Source: Rhizobiales bacterium dw_265 (GTDB lineage Bacteria > Pseudomonadota > Alphaproteobacteria > Micropepsales > Micropepsaceae). Taken from it: a stretch of DNA of 64,000 nt. The stretch is taken from assembly GCA_018449595.1 (NCBI GenBank), contig JAAVUU010000006.1, forward strand, positions 62,001 through 126,000. Reading direction: 5' to 3'. The notes below the pieces were generated by a model. It saw nothing but the letters and a program-made list of their open reading frames with translations. It had not been told where the DNA came from and made no database searches. Positions within the stretch are counted from its first letter, which is position 1; each line of letters opens with the position of its first letter. This document shows positions 23,757 through 32,175 of this stretch, piece by piece. The translations under genes were made by a program, and so were the position numbers.

Positions 23757-24527
23757 AGAAGTACAAAATTGGCCGAATTGCGCCATGCCCTGGCGCAGTA
23801 TGGCCTGCCGCCGGATCGCCCGTCCGTCATGCTGGGCGAGCCACGGCTGGATGCCGTGCTGGGCGGGGGCTTGCGGCCTGGCGCCCTGCACGAGGTTTTC
23901 GCCGGCGACTGGAGCGCCAGCGGCTTTGCCGCTTTGCTGGCCTTGCTGGCGGCCCAATCTTCTACTGCCCAATCTTCTACTGATAGAATCCGCAAAAGCC
24001 TGTTCTGGGTGCGGCCTGATTATGAAGCCATGGAATATGGCGCGGTGTCGCCTCATGGCCTGGCCGAACTGGGCGGCGATCCGAACCGCCTGATCCTGGT
24101 CAGAACCCGCAACGCCGCCGACGCGCTGTCGGCCGCAAACGACATCCTGGGTTGCGAGCATGTCGGCGCGCTGCTGCTGGAAGTGGAAGGCGCGCCCAAA
24201 TGCCTGGACCTGGTCGCCAGCCGCAGGCTGGCTTTCGCGGCGGGCGAAAGCGGTGTCACCGTGGTGATGCTGCGCGGCGGCGCCGACATCGAGCCCAGCG
24301 CGGCGCTGACCCGCTGGCAAGTGTCGAGCGCGCGCATCGAGAACGATGACTGGGGAGCCCCGGTCTTCGAGGCCGAGATTGTGCGTCATCGCCTGGGCGG
24401 GCTGGGGCGCTTTCTTCTGCAATGGGATTCCGAACATGGCTGTTTCAACACGCCGGATCATGGCGCTGTGGCTGCCGCGCCTGCCGACCGACCGGCTTAT
24501 GCGCCGTGCCAAAGGCGCGCCATCTGA
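23751..24527 (+). CDS. imuA: ImuA, RecA-like SOS mutagenesis protein
   Basis: 258-residue ImuA (SulA/RecA-related) component of the ImuA-ImuB-DnaE2 error-prone translesion system. It has the ImuA-type start LAELRHALAQYGL, then LPPDRPSVMLGEPRLDAVLG with GGLRPGALHEVFAG in the RecA-like fold. ATG 23751 is chosen because it is overlapped by the LexA box and is the first Met matching the family N-terminus. No Shine-Dalgarno is present. Residues near 68-77 are AQSST twice, encoded by a perfect 15-bp tandem duplication. The 3' end overlaps imuB by 92 nt. Confidence 0.92.
   Translation: MNRSTKLAELRHALAQYGLPPDRPSVMLGEPRLDAVLGGGLRPGALHEVFAGDWSASGFAALLALLAAQSSTAQSSTDRIRKSLFWVRPDYEAMEYGAVSPHGLAELGGDPNRLILVRTRNAADALSAANDILGCEHVGALLLEVEGAPKCLDLVASRRLAFAAGESGVTVVMLRGGADIEPSAALTRWQVSSARIENDDWGAPVFEAEIVRHRLGGLGRFLLQWDSEHGCFNTPDHGAVAAAPADRPAYAPCQRRAI
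23953..23982 (+). repeat. 15-bp perfect tandem duplication inside imuA
   Basis: CCCAATCTTCTACTG occurs at 23953-23967 and again at 23968-23982, giving AQSSTAQSST in the protein. The unit is a multiple of three, so the frame is kept. It is locally AT-richer than the surrounding gene and looks like a recent slippage event. Confidence 0.9.
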
Positions 24528-25983
24528 GGCGCCGCTGGTCGTCAGCGGCAAAAGCGGCAATGCGCTGCATGTTCATGCCCTGGAGGCGCGCGCCGAACGG
24601 CTGGGCCTGCATCAAGGCCAGCCCCTGGCCAATGCCCGCGCCATGGTGCGGCCGCTGCGCGTCGTGCCGGCCGATGAAAAGGCCGATGCGGCCCTGCTGG
24701 AAAACATTGCCGACTGGTGCGACCGCTTCACCCCGCTGGTGACGCTGGACCCGCCGTATGGGCTTTATCTCGACATCACCGGGGCGGCGCATCTGTTCGG
24801 CGGCGAAGCGGCGATGCTGTCGCTGGTGACGCAGAAGATCGGCGAACAGGGTCTCGCCGTGCGCGGCGCCATCGCCGGCACCTCGCTGGCGGCACATGCC
24901 CTGGCGCGATATGCGCCGCGCACCATCACGCCGCCGGGCGGCGAAGCGGCGGCCATCGCCCCGCTTCCCATCGCCGCCCTGGAATGCGGCGACAAGGCCC
25001 TGCGCGCCCTGCGCCATGCCGGCTTGAAGACCATCGGCGTGGTGGCGGCCCGCCTGCACAGCGAATTGACCGAAAGGCTGGGCACAAATTTCGTCGCCAA
25101 TCTGAAAGTGATGCTGGGCGCGGAAGAAAAACCGCTGACACCGCGCCGCCCCCTGCCCGACCTGATGGCCGAGCAGCGGTTCGCCGAACCCATCGTCACC
25201 GAAGACCTGATCGCGGCATCGCTGCTGTCGCTGGCGCAAAGCCTGGGCGGCATCCTGGAGCGCCAAGGCCGCGGCGTCAGGCTGCTGGAAGCCGCCTTTT
25301 TCCGCGCCGACGGCAAGGTGACGCGCATCGCGGTGAAAATGGGCGCGCCGCTGCGCGATCCGCGCGTGATGCTGCGGCTGTTGCGCCAAAGGCTGGACGC
25401 GCTGGCCGATCCGCTGGACCCGGGCTTCGGCTTCGACGTCATCAGGCTGGAGGCGCTTTTGGCGCAAGACATCCAGCCCGCCACTTCAAGTTTCGACAGC
25501 GACGAAAATGCGCGGGCGCAGATCGCCTTCCTGGTGGACCGGCTGTCGGCGCGCTTTGGCGAACATCGGATACAGCGTTTCGTGCCGCAGGACAGCCATA
25601 TCCCCGAGGCCGCCGGGGTGGCGATCCCGGCCCAGGATCGCGATTTCGGTGAATGGTCCCTGAAACGCCAGCCTGGCTTTATGAATGGAAGTGGGGCCCC
25701 GCGCCGCCCGCTGCGGCTGCTGGAAAAGCCGGAGGAAGTGCAGGCCATCGCCTCGGTGCCCGATGGGCCGCCCAGGCAGTTCCGCTGGCGGCGGGCGCAG
25801 TTCGACGTGGCGCGCGCCGAAGGCCCCGAGCGCATCGCGATGGAATGGTGGAAGAACGCGGGATTGACCCGCGATTATTTCCGCGTCGAGACACAGGACG
25901 GCCAGCGCTTCTGGCTTTATCGAGACGGCCTCTACCACCAGATCGGCGCGCCGCGCTGGTACCTGCAAGGCGTGTTTGCGTGA
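24436..25983 (+). CDS. imuB: ImuB, Y-family polymerase-like adaptor
   Basis: About 515 residues, Y-family DNA polymerase fold. In the mutasome ImuB does not polymerise but bridges DnaE2, ImuA and the beta clamp. The start RRIMALWLPRLPTDRL, the PPYGLYLDITGAAHLFGGE palm segment and the end IGAPRWYLQGVFA match the ImuB family. ATG 24436 gives the family N-terminus (MAVSTRRIMALWL); ATG 24460 is an alternative. It overlaps imuA by 92 nt and dnaE2 by a GTGA, so all three are one coupled operon under the upstream LexA box. Confidence 0.93.
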   Translation: MAVSTRRIMALWLPRLPTDRLMRRAKGAPSEAPLVVSGKSGNALHVHALEARAERLGLHQGQPLANARAMVRPLRVVPADEKADAALLENIADWCDRFTPLVTLDPPYGLYLDITGAAHLFGGEAAMLSLVTQKIGEQGLAVRGAIAGTSLAAHALARYAPRTITPPGGEAAAIAPLPIAALECGDKALRALRHAGLKTIGVVAARLHSELTERLGTNFVANLKVMLGAEEKPLTPRRPLPDLMAEQRFAEPIVTEDLIAASLLSLAQSLGGILERQGRGVRLLEAAFFRADGKVTRIAVKMGAPLRDPRVMLRLLRQRLDALADPLDPGFGFDVIRLEALLAQDIQPATSSFDSDENARAQIAFLVDRLSARFGEHRIQRFVPQDSHIPEAAGVAIPAQDRDFGEWSLKRQPGFMNGSGAPRRPLRLLEKPEEVQAIASVPDGPPRQFRWRRAQFDVARAEGPERIAMEWWKNAGLTRDYFRVETQDGQRFWLYRDGLYHQIGAPRWYLQGVFA

Positions 25984-28900
25984 GCTACGCCGAACTCGCG
26001 GTCACCACCAACTTCTCCTTCCTGCGCGGCGCGTCGCATCCCCAGCAGTTCGTCACCCAGGCCCAGGCCCTGGGCCATGCCGCCATCGGCATTGCCGACC
26101 GCAACACTTTGGCGGGCGTGGTGCGCGCCTATGGTGCCTGGAAAGACTTGCCGGAAGACGACCGCCCGCAACTGCTGATCGGGGCGCGGCTGGCGTTTCG
26201 CGACGGCACGCCCGACATCCTGGCCTATCCCAAAGACCGCAAGGCCTATGCCCGGCTGTCGCGGCTGCTCTCCATCGGCAAGCTGCGCGCAAGCAAAGGC
26301 GAATGTTTTCTCGATCTGGCCGACCTGCAGAAATGTCGCCGGGGCTTGCTGTTGATCGTCATGCCGCCAGCCGATCCGAAAGCGGCGTTGCCGGTGCTGG
26401 CCGCGCTGGGCGCCGACACCTGGCTGGCCGTGTCCATGCTGTACACCGGCGAAGACCGCCGCCGGCTGCGCGACCTTCAGCAGGTGGCGCGGCAGGCGCG
26501 GGCGCCGCTGATCGCCGTCAACGATGCGCTCTATCATCATCCGGACCAGCGCGACCTGCAGGATGTCGTCACCTGCATCCGCGAGCATGTCACGCTCGAC
26601 CAGGCCGGTACCCGGCTTCAGGCCAATGCCGAACGCCACCTGAAGCCGCCTTCGGAAATGACGCGGCTGTTCCGCGCCTGTCCGCAGGCCGTCACCGAGA
26701 CCCTGCGCTTCGCGGCGCGCATAAAATTCACCCTGGGCGAACTGGGCCAGCGCTATCCGCGCGAGCCGGTGCCGCGCGGCAAGACCCCGGACGGGCATCT
26801 GCGCGAGCTGACGCAGGCGGGGCTCAAATGGCGCTATCCCGGCGGCGTGCCGCACAAGATCGCCGCCATCGCGGAAAAAGAACTGGCCTTCATCGCCGAC
26901 GGCAGGATCGCGCATTATTTCCTCACCGTGCATGACATCGTGAAGTTCGCGCGCGGCCAGGACATTCTCTGCCAGGGTCGCGGCTCGGCCGCCAATTCGG
27001 TGGTCTGTTTCGCCCTGGGCGTCACCTCGGTGGACCCCACCGATATCGACGTGCTGTTCGAACGCTTCCTCAACACCGAACGCCGCGAACCGCCCGACAT
27101 AGACGTGGATTTCGAACATGAGCGGCGCGAGGAGGTCATCCAGCATATCTACAAGCGCTATGGCAGGAGGCGGGCCGCCATCACCGCCACCGTCATCCAT
27201 TATCGTCCGCGCAGCGCCATCCGCGAGGTCGGCAAGGTGTTCGGCCTGTCCGAGGATGTCACCGGCAAGCTGGCCGGCACGGTGTGGGGCCATCATGGCG
27301 ACGAACTGGAAGCGCATCAGGTGCGCCAGGGCGAGGCCGATCCCGCCAATCCCGCCATCGCGCGCGCGGTGGATTTCGCCAACCGGCTGATGGGCTTTCC
27401 CCGCCATCTCTCCCAGCATGTCGGCGGCTTTGTGCTGACCCAGGGCAAGCTGGACTGGACCGTGCCCATCGGTCCCGCCGCGATGGCGGATCGCTATTTC
27501 ATCGAATGGGACAAGGACGACCTCGATACGCTGCGCATCATGAAAGTGGATGTGCTGGCGTTGGGCATGCTGACCTGCATCCGCAAGGCCTTCGACCTGA
27601 TTCATGTCCATGCCGAAAGCGGCCGGGAGAAAAAGCTGCTGCTGGCCACCGTGCCGCCAAAGGACCCGGCGGTTTACGACATGCTGTGCGCGGGCGACGC
27701 CATCGGCGTGTTCCAGGTGGAAAGCCGCGCCCAGATGAACATGCTGCCCCGGCTGAAGCCGCGCACCCTGTACGACCTGACGGTGGAAGTCGCCATCGTG
27801 CGCCCCGGCCCCATCCAGGGCGGCATGGTGCATCCCTATCTCAAGCGGCGCGCCAATCCCGCGCTGATAAAATTCCCCGCGCCGCATCCAGACCGTGGTC
27901 CCGCCGACGAACTTTACACCGTGCTGGAAAAAACCATGGGCGTGCCGCTGTTCCAGGAACAGGCGATGCGGCTGGCCATCGTCGCCGCCAAATTCACCTC
28001 CGATGAGGCGAACGGATTGCGCCGCGCCATGGCGACCTTCCGCAACGTCGGCACCATCGGCTCCTTCCGCGAGAAATTCGTCAGCCGCATGACCGCGCGC
28101 GGCTATGACCGCAGCTTTGTCGAAGCCTGCTTCGAACAGATCAAGGGCTTCGGCAGTTACGGTTTCCCCGAAAGCCATGCCGCCAGCTTTGCCTTGCTGG
28201 TCTATGTCTCCGCCTGGATCAAGAAGCATCATCCCGCCGCTTTTGCCGCGGCGCTGCTCAATTCCCAGCCCATGGGCTTCTATGCCCCGGCCGAGATCGT
28301 GCGCTGTGCCCGCGATCACGGCGTGAGCGTGCTGCCGCCCGACGCCGCCTGGAGCGACTGGGATTCAACGCTGGAACGCAATGAGAAAGGCGCGTTGTGC
28401 CTGCGGCTGGGGCTGCGCCAGATTGACGGCCTGGCCGAGGCCGCGGCCCGCGCCATCATGGAGGAACGCGGCTATGGCTATCGCGGATTTGCCGATTTCG
28501 CCCGCCGCACCGCCCTCTCCAAACGCGCGCTGGTGACATTGGCCGAGGCCGATGCCTTTCGCGGCTTCGGGCTGGACCGGCGCGAGGGGTTGTGGGCGGT
28601 GCGGCGGCTGCCGGACGATGATCCGCTTCCCCTGTTCGCGCCCCGTGCTACCCCGGAACAGGGCGCCGAACAGATCGCGCCCTTGCCGCGCATGGCCGAC
28701 AGCCAGCAGGTGGTGGCCGACTACCAGACCCTGCGCCTGTCGTTGAAGGGGTATCCCACCCAGTTCCTGCGGCCGTTGTTTGACCGGGACGGCATCGCCT
28801 CCTGCGCCGGCCTGGCGCTGCTGCCCGATGGCGCCCGCGCGCGGGTGGCGGGCGTGGTGCTGGTGCGCCAGCGCCCCGGCGAAGGCACCGCCATCTTCAT

Positions 28901-29177
28901 CACCCTCAGCGACGAAACCGGCGTCGCCAATCTGGTGCTGTGGCAAAGCCTGTTCCCCCGCTTCCGCAAGGAGGTGATGGGCGCGCGCCTGCTGCTGGCC
29001 GAAGGCAAGGTGCAGAAAAGCCCCGAAGGCGTGCTGCACCTGATGGTGGAACATCTGATTGACCGCAGCCATGACCTGCACCGCCTGTATGAAGACGACG
29101 CGCCGGCGCTCGCCCATGCCAAGGGCGGTCATCCGCGCAATGCACGCGTGCTCCCACCGTCCAGAGATTTTCATTAG
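25980..29177 (+). CDS. dnaE2: Error-prone DNA polymerase III alpha subunit DnaE2
   Basis: 1,065 residues, the usual DnaE2 length. It performs mutagenic translesion synthesis after DNA damage, together with ImuA and ImuB. The N-terminal PHP domain begins SYAELAVTTNFSFLRGASHP. The C-family polymerase active site has the catalytic aspartates in PDIDVDFEHERREEV (near residue 374-380), and GRGSAANSVVCFALG precedes it. A helix-hairpin-helix region and an OB-fold follow near the C-terminus (VAGVVLVRQRPGEGTAIFI). GTG 25980 is chosen from the GTGA overlap with imuB and the exact family start. Confidence 0.96.
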   Translation: MSYAELAVTTNFSFLRGASHPQQFVTQAQALGHAAIGIADRNTLAGVVRAYGAWKDLPEDDRPQLLIGARLAFRDGTPDILAYPKDRKAYARLSRLLSIGKLRASKGECFLDLADLQKCRRGLLLIVMPPADPKAALPVLAALGADTWLAVSMLYTGEDRRRLRDLQQVARQARAPLIAVNDALYHHPDQRDLQDVVTCIREHVTLDQAGTRLQANAERHLKPPSEMTRLFRACPQAVTETLRFAARIKFTLGELGQRYPREPVPRGKTPDGHLRELTQAGLKWRYPGGVPHKIAAIAEKELAFIADGRIAHYFLTVHDIVKFARGQDILCQGRGSAANSVVCFALGVTSVDPTDIDVLFERFLNTERREPPDIDVDFEHERREEVIQHIYKRYGRRRAAITATVIHYRPRSAIREVGKVFGLSEDVTGKLAGTVWGHHGDELEAHQVRQGEADPANPAIARAVDFANRLMGFPRHLSQHVGGFVLTQGKLDWTVPIGPAAMADRYFIEWDKDDLDTLRIMKVDVLALGMLTCIRKAFDLIHVHAESGREKKLLLATVPPKDPAVYDMLCAGDAIGVFQVESRAQMNMLPRLKPRTLYDLTVEVAIVRPGPIQGGMVHPYLKRRANPALIKFPAPHPDRGPADELYTVLEKTMGVPLFQEQAMRLAIVAAKFTSDEANGLRRAMATFRNVGTIGSFREKFVSRMTARGYDRSFVEACFEQIKGFGSYGFPESHAASFALLVYVSAWIKKHHPAAFAAALLNSQPMGFYAPAEIVRCARDHGVSVLPPDAAWSDWDSTLERNEKGALCLRLGLRQIDGLAEAAARAIMEERGYGYRGFADFARRTALSKRALVTLAEADAFRGFGLDRREGLWAVRRLPDDDPLPLFAPRATPEQGAEQIAPLPRMADSQQVVADYQTLRLSLKGYPTQFLRPLFDRDGIASCAGLALLPDGARARVAGVVLVRQRPGEGTAIFITLSDETGVANLVLWQSLFPRFRKEVMGARLLLAEGKVQKSPEGVLHLMVEHLIDRSHDLHRLYEDDAPALAHAKGGHPRNARVLPPSRDFH

Positions 29178-29260
29178 TCAAATAGGCCGCATGCGGAGTT
29201 CGTGACCCGGCACAGCGTCTCGCCTATGATCGCGCCACGCGAGGGGAGACGCGAAAGCAC

Positions 29261-30832
29261 ATGGCATGGGAGCGGGCCACGGAAGGGGACAAGGGGCTCC
29301 GGCACTGGACAGGATTTACCCTGATCGCCGCCGCCCTGATGCTGGCAGCCCCCCTGTGGTCGGTGTGGGCCCCGGCCATGCCCGACTATCCCGCCCATTT
29401 CGCCAGCTTCGCGCTGATCGAAAACGGCCGGCCCACCAGCGCCTATCACCTGCAATGGGTCTTTGTGCCCAACCTGGCGTCGGAGATCCTGGTGCCGTGG
29501 CTGGCGCGGCTGACCGGACTGGAAACCGCGCTCAAGCTGTTTCTCACCGCCGCCGTCTTCCTGTGGGTGCTGGGCCCCGGCGCCATCCATCGCGCCTTGT
29601 ACGGCCGCACCGGCATCGCGCCCCTGTTCGGCGCCTTCTTCGCCTATAACGCCAATTTCATCTGGGGCTTCTTCAACTATTATTTTGCCGCCGGACTGAG
29701 CTTCCTTGTTTTCGCGGGCTGGATCGCCACCGAGAACCGCAACGGCCCCTGGCGGCTGGCGGGCTTCACCCTGGCGGTCACGGCGCTGTATTTCTGCCAC
29801 CTCTTCGCCATTGCCGGATTGTTGTTGATGCTGGCGGGGTTTGAGGTCGCGCAGAATGCGCGGTTGGAAAACCGCGACCTCGCCGCCCTGGCGCGCCGCG
29901 CGGCGCGGGTCGCAACACTTTATATACCCGCCGCCCTGGCCTTCCTGTTTCTCAAGCCGCACAGCGCCGGCGACGACACCGCCTTCAACCTGGCCGACAC
30001 CATGCTGGACCGGTTCGAAAGCCTGATGCTGCATGCCTTTGACGATCCTGCTTATGTGTTGCCGGTCTGCCTGCTGGGCGGGCTGGGGCTGGCGTTGCTC
30101 TTCGGCAAGGCGCGGCTGCATCCCGCCATGTGGGGCAGCCTGGCGCTGTTGCTGGTGGCCGCCATCCTGGCGCCGGAATGGGCGGCGGGCGGCTGGGCGG
30201 TCCATCTGCGCTTGCCCGCCGTGTTCGCCGTCCTGCTGTTCGCTTCCGCCGAACTGCGCATGACGCCGCCGGTGCGCGCGGGCCTGGCGGTGCTGGCGCT
30301 GGTCATGATCGGCTGGAGCGCCTGGAGCCTGGCGCAGACCTGGCGCGGCTATGACCGCAATTATCGCGCGTTCCAAGCCGCGCTCCCCGGCATTCCGCGC
30401 GGCGCCAGGCTGCTGACGGTGCTGGACGGCAACGCCATCGGCATGCAATCCGACCAACCCTATTGGCACATGGCGGAATTCGCCGTGCCGGTGCGCGATG
30501 CCTTCACGCCGCTGCTGTTCACCACCAAAGGCCAGCATGTGGTGCAGCTCAATCCCGCCTATGCCCCCTATGCCGCCGCCACCGCCCAGCAGGGCTCGCC
30601 GCCGGACATTGACGAACTGGATTTCCTGGCAAGCGGCCGGATGGACGCCGATGAAGACATGGCGCTGGTAACGCCCTATCTGAAATACTTCCAGTGCCAT
30701 TTCGACATCGCGGTGGTGGTGTATCTGGACGGCAAGCCCAGCCCGGCGCCCGCCATGCTGAAGTTGCGCCAGGCGCACAGCTTCTTCTCCCTATACGACA
30801 TCGTGCCCGACCGGATGTGCGCGCGGCCATGA
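29261..30832 (+). CDS. Polytopic membrane protein of unknown function
   Basis: 523 residues with about 10 hydrophobic segments across residues 15-370, then a soluble C-terminal region of ~150 residues. Layout resembles GT-C type membrane glycosyltransferases (an early acidic site PAMPDYPAHFASFALIENG after TM1), but no family signature is certain. A GCGTCTC/GAGACGC inverted repeat (29216-29222, 29246-29252) lies just upstream and includes part of a GGGGAG Shine-Dalgarno-like run 12 nt from the ATG. The stop shares bases with the next start (ATGA), so the two membrane proteins are co-expressed. Confidence 0.75.
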   Translation: MAWERATEGDKGLRHWTGFTLIAAALMLAAPLWSVWAPAMPDYPAHFASFALIENGRPTSAYHLQWVFVPNLASEILVPWLARLTGLETALKLFLTAAVFLWVLGPGAIHRALYGRTGIAPLFGAFFAYNANFIWGFFNYYFAAGLSFLVFAGWIATENRNGPWRLAGFTLAVTALYFCHLFAIAGLLLMLAGFEVAQNARLENRDLAALARRAARVATLYIPAALAFLFLKPHSAGDDTAFNLADTMLDRFESLMLHAFDDPAYVLPVCLLGGLGLALLFGKARLHPAMWGSLALLLVAAILAPEWAAGGWAVHLRLPAVFAVLLFASAELRMTPPVRAGLAVLALVMIGWSAWSLAQTWRGYDRNYRAFQAALPGIPRGARLLTVLDGNAIGMQSDQPYWHMAEFAVPVRDAFTPLLFTTKGQHVVQLNPAYAPYAAATAQQGSPPDIDELDFLASGRMDADEDMALVTPYLKYFQCHFDIAVVVYLDGKPSPAPAMLKLRQAHSFFSLYDIVPDRMCARP

Positions 30833-32175
30833 GCATGCGCCTCTCCACCACGGCCCTGTGGAGCGCGATGGCGGCGCTGGCGCTGGTCGTGCTGCCGCTG
30901 GCGGCGCGCAACCTGGCGATGATCCCGGCGCACATACCGCTGGACCCCAATGAAGGCTGGAACGCCGCCCATGCCCTGTCGGCGATGACCGGCCACACGC
31001 TGTATCCGAAGCCGCCGGCCTGGATGACGAACAATTATCCGCCCTTGTCCTTTTATATCGTCGGCGCGCTGACGCGCCTGACCGGCGACGCGATCGTCGC
31101 GGGACGGCTGCTGGCGGGGATGGCGTTCCTGGCGGCATGCGGCGGCATCGGCGCGCTGCTGCGGACAATGGACTGCGATGGCCGCGCCGCCGTGTTCGCC
31201 GCGCTGTTCTTCGCCGCGGTGCTGCTGGTGGGCAGCGACTATGTGGCGATGGACGATCCGCAGATGCTGGGCCATGCCGTCCAGGTGGCGGGCCTGCTGC
31301 TGGCGCTGCGCCACCGCCCCATCTGGGCGGCAGCGCTGTTCGCGGTCAGTCTTTTCATCAAGCACAATCTGCTGCCGCTGCCTTTGGCCACCGGGCTTTG
31401 GCTGTTGTGGCAGGAGCGGCGCGCGGGGCTGCAGTTCCTGCTCTGGGGCCTGGCCTTTGTCCTGGTCGGGCTGATCGGCTTTCAATTGCATTTCGGCGCC
31501 AGCCTGTTGTCGCAGCTGATGTCGCCGCGCCTGTCGTCGGCCGCCAATCTGCGCGCCGCCTTGCTGCATCTGTGGTGGGCGCCGCTGCCGCTGGTGGCGA
31601 TGCAGGGCCTGCGCGGCGACCGCTGGAGCCTGTTGTGCTTTCTGTATGCCGCCGCCGCCCTGGCCCTGGGCCTGGTCTTCGCCGTCGGCGATGGCGTGGA
31701 TGCCAACGCCTTTTTTGACCTGGCCATCGCTTTGTCGCTGGCACTGGGCCTGCTGGCGGATCATGGCCGCCGCAACTGGCTGGCCGCTTTCTGTGCCGTG
31801 CCGGTGCTGGTCTTTCTGGCTTTCACCTTCACGGACAACAATTTCTTCTTCACCCGCGGCTTCGCCGCCCAGTCGGCGCGCGACATCGCCTTCCTGCAAA
31901 GCCGTCCCGGCCCCGCCTTGTGCGACCAGCTTTCGCTGTGCCTGTGGGCCGGCAAGACGGCGCAGGTGGATGTGTTCAATGTGGGAGAAGCCATCAAAAG
32001 CCGCGCCCGCGATCCCGCAGCCCTGACGCGCATGATCGCATCACACCATTTCGCGGCGATCCAGTTGCAGGATATGGATGCTTTGGGGCCGCAGGTCCGC
32101 GCCGCCATCGCAAGCCGCTACCGCCTCGATCACACCGACGATAACGGAAGCTTCTTCACGCCCTTATATAATTAG
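30829..32175 (+). CDS. GT39/ArnT-like membrane glycosyltransferase
   Basis: 448-residue polytopic membrane protein of the GT-C/PMT superfamily, which moves a sugar from a polyprenyl-phosphate donor to a lipid or protein in the periplasm. The acidic motif after TM1 (PLDPNEGWNAAHAL), the NNYPPLSFYIVGALTRLTG segment and the second-loop VAMDDPQMLGHA fit the family. ATG 30829 overlaps the stop of the previous gene (ATGA). Acceptor unknown. It converges with the large chitinase/deacetylase/transferase gene, their stop codons overlapping by 4 nt. Confidence 0.82.
   Translation: MSMRLSTTALWSAMAALALVVLPLAARNLAMIPAHIPLDPNEGWNAAHALSAMTGHTLYPKPPAWMTNNYPPLSFYIVGALTRLTGDAIVAGRLLAGMAFLAACGGIGALLRTMDCDGRAAVFAALFFAAVLLVGSDYVAMDDPQMLGHAVQVAGLLLALRHRPIWAAALFAVSLFIKHNLLPLPLATGLWLLWQERRAGLQFLLWGLAFVLVGLIGFQLHFGASLLSQLMSPRLSSAANLRAALLHLWWAPLPLVAMQGLRGDRWSLLCFLYAAAALALGLVFAVGDGVDANAFFDLAIALSLALGLLADHGRRNWLAAFCAVPVLVFLAFTFTDNNFFFTRGFAAQSARDIAFLQSRPGPALCDQLSLCLWAGKTAQVDVFNVGEAIKSRARDPAALTRMIASHHFAAIQLQDMDALGPQVRAAIASRYRLDHTDDNGSFFTPLYN

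Noticed and set aside
25932..28319. Minus-strand open frame of 795 codons opposite dnaE2
   Set aside because: Shadow of the dnaE2 reading frame; low-complexity Gly/Ala/His composition.
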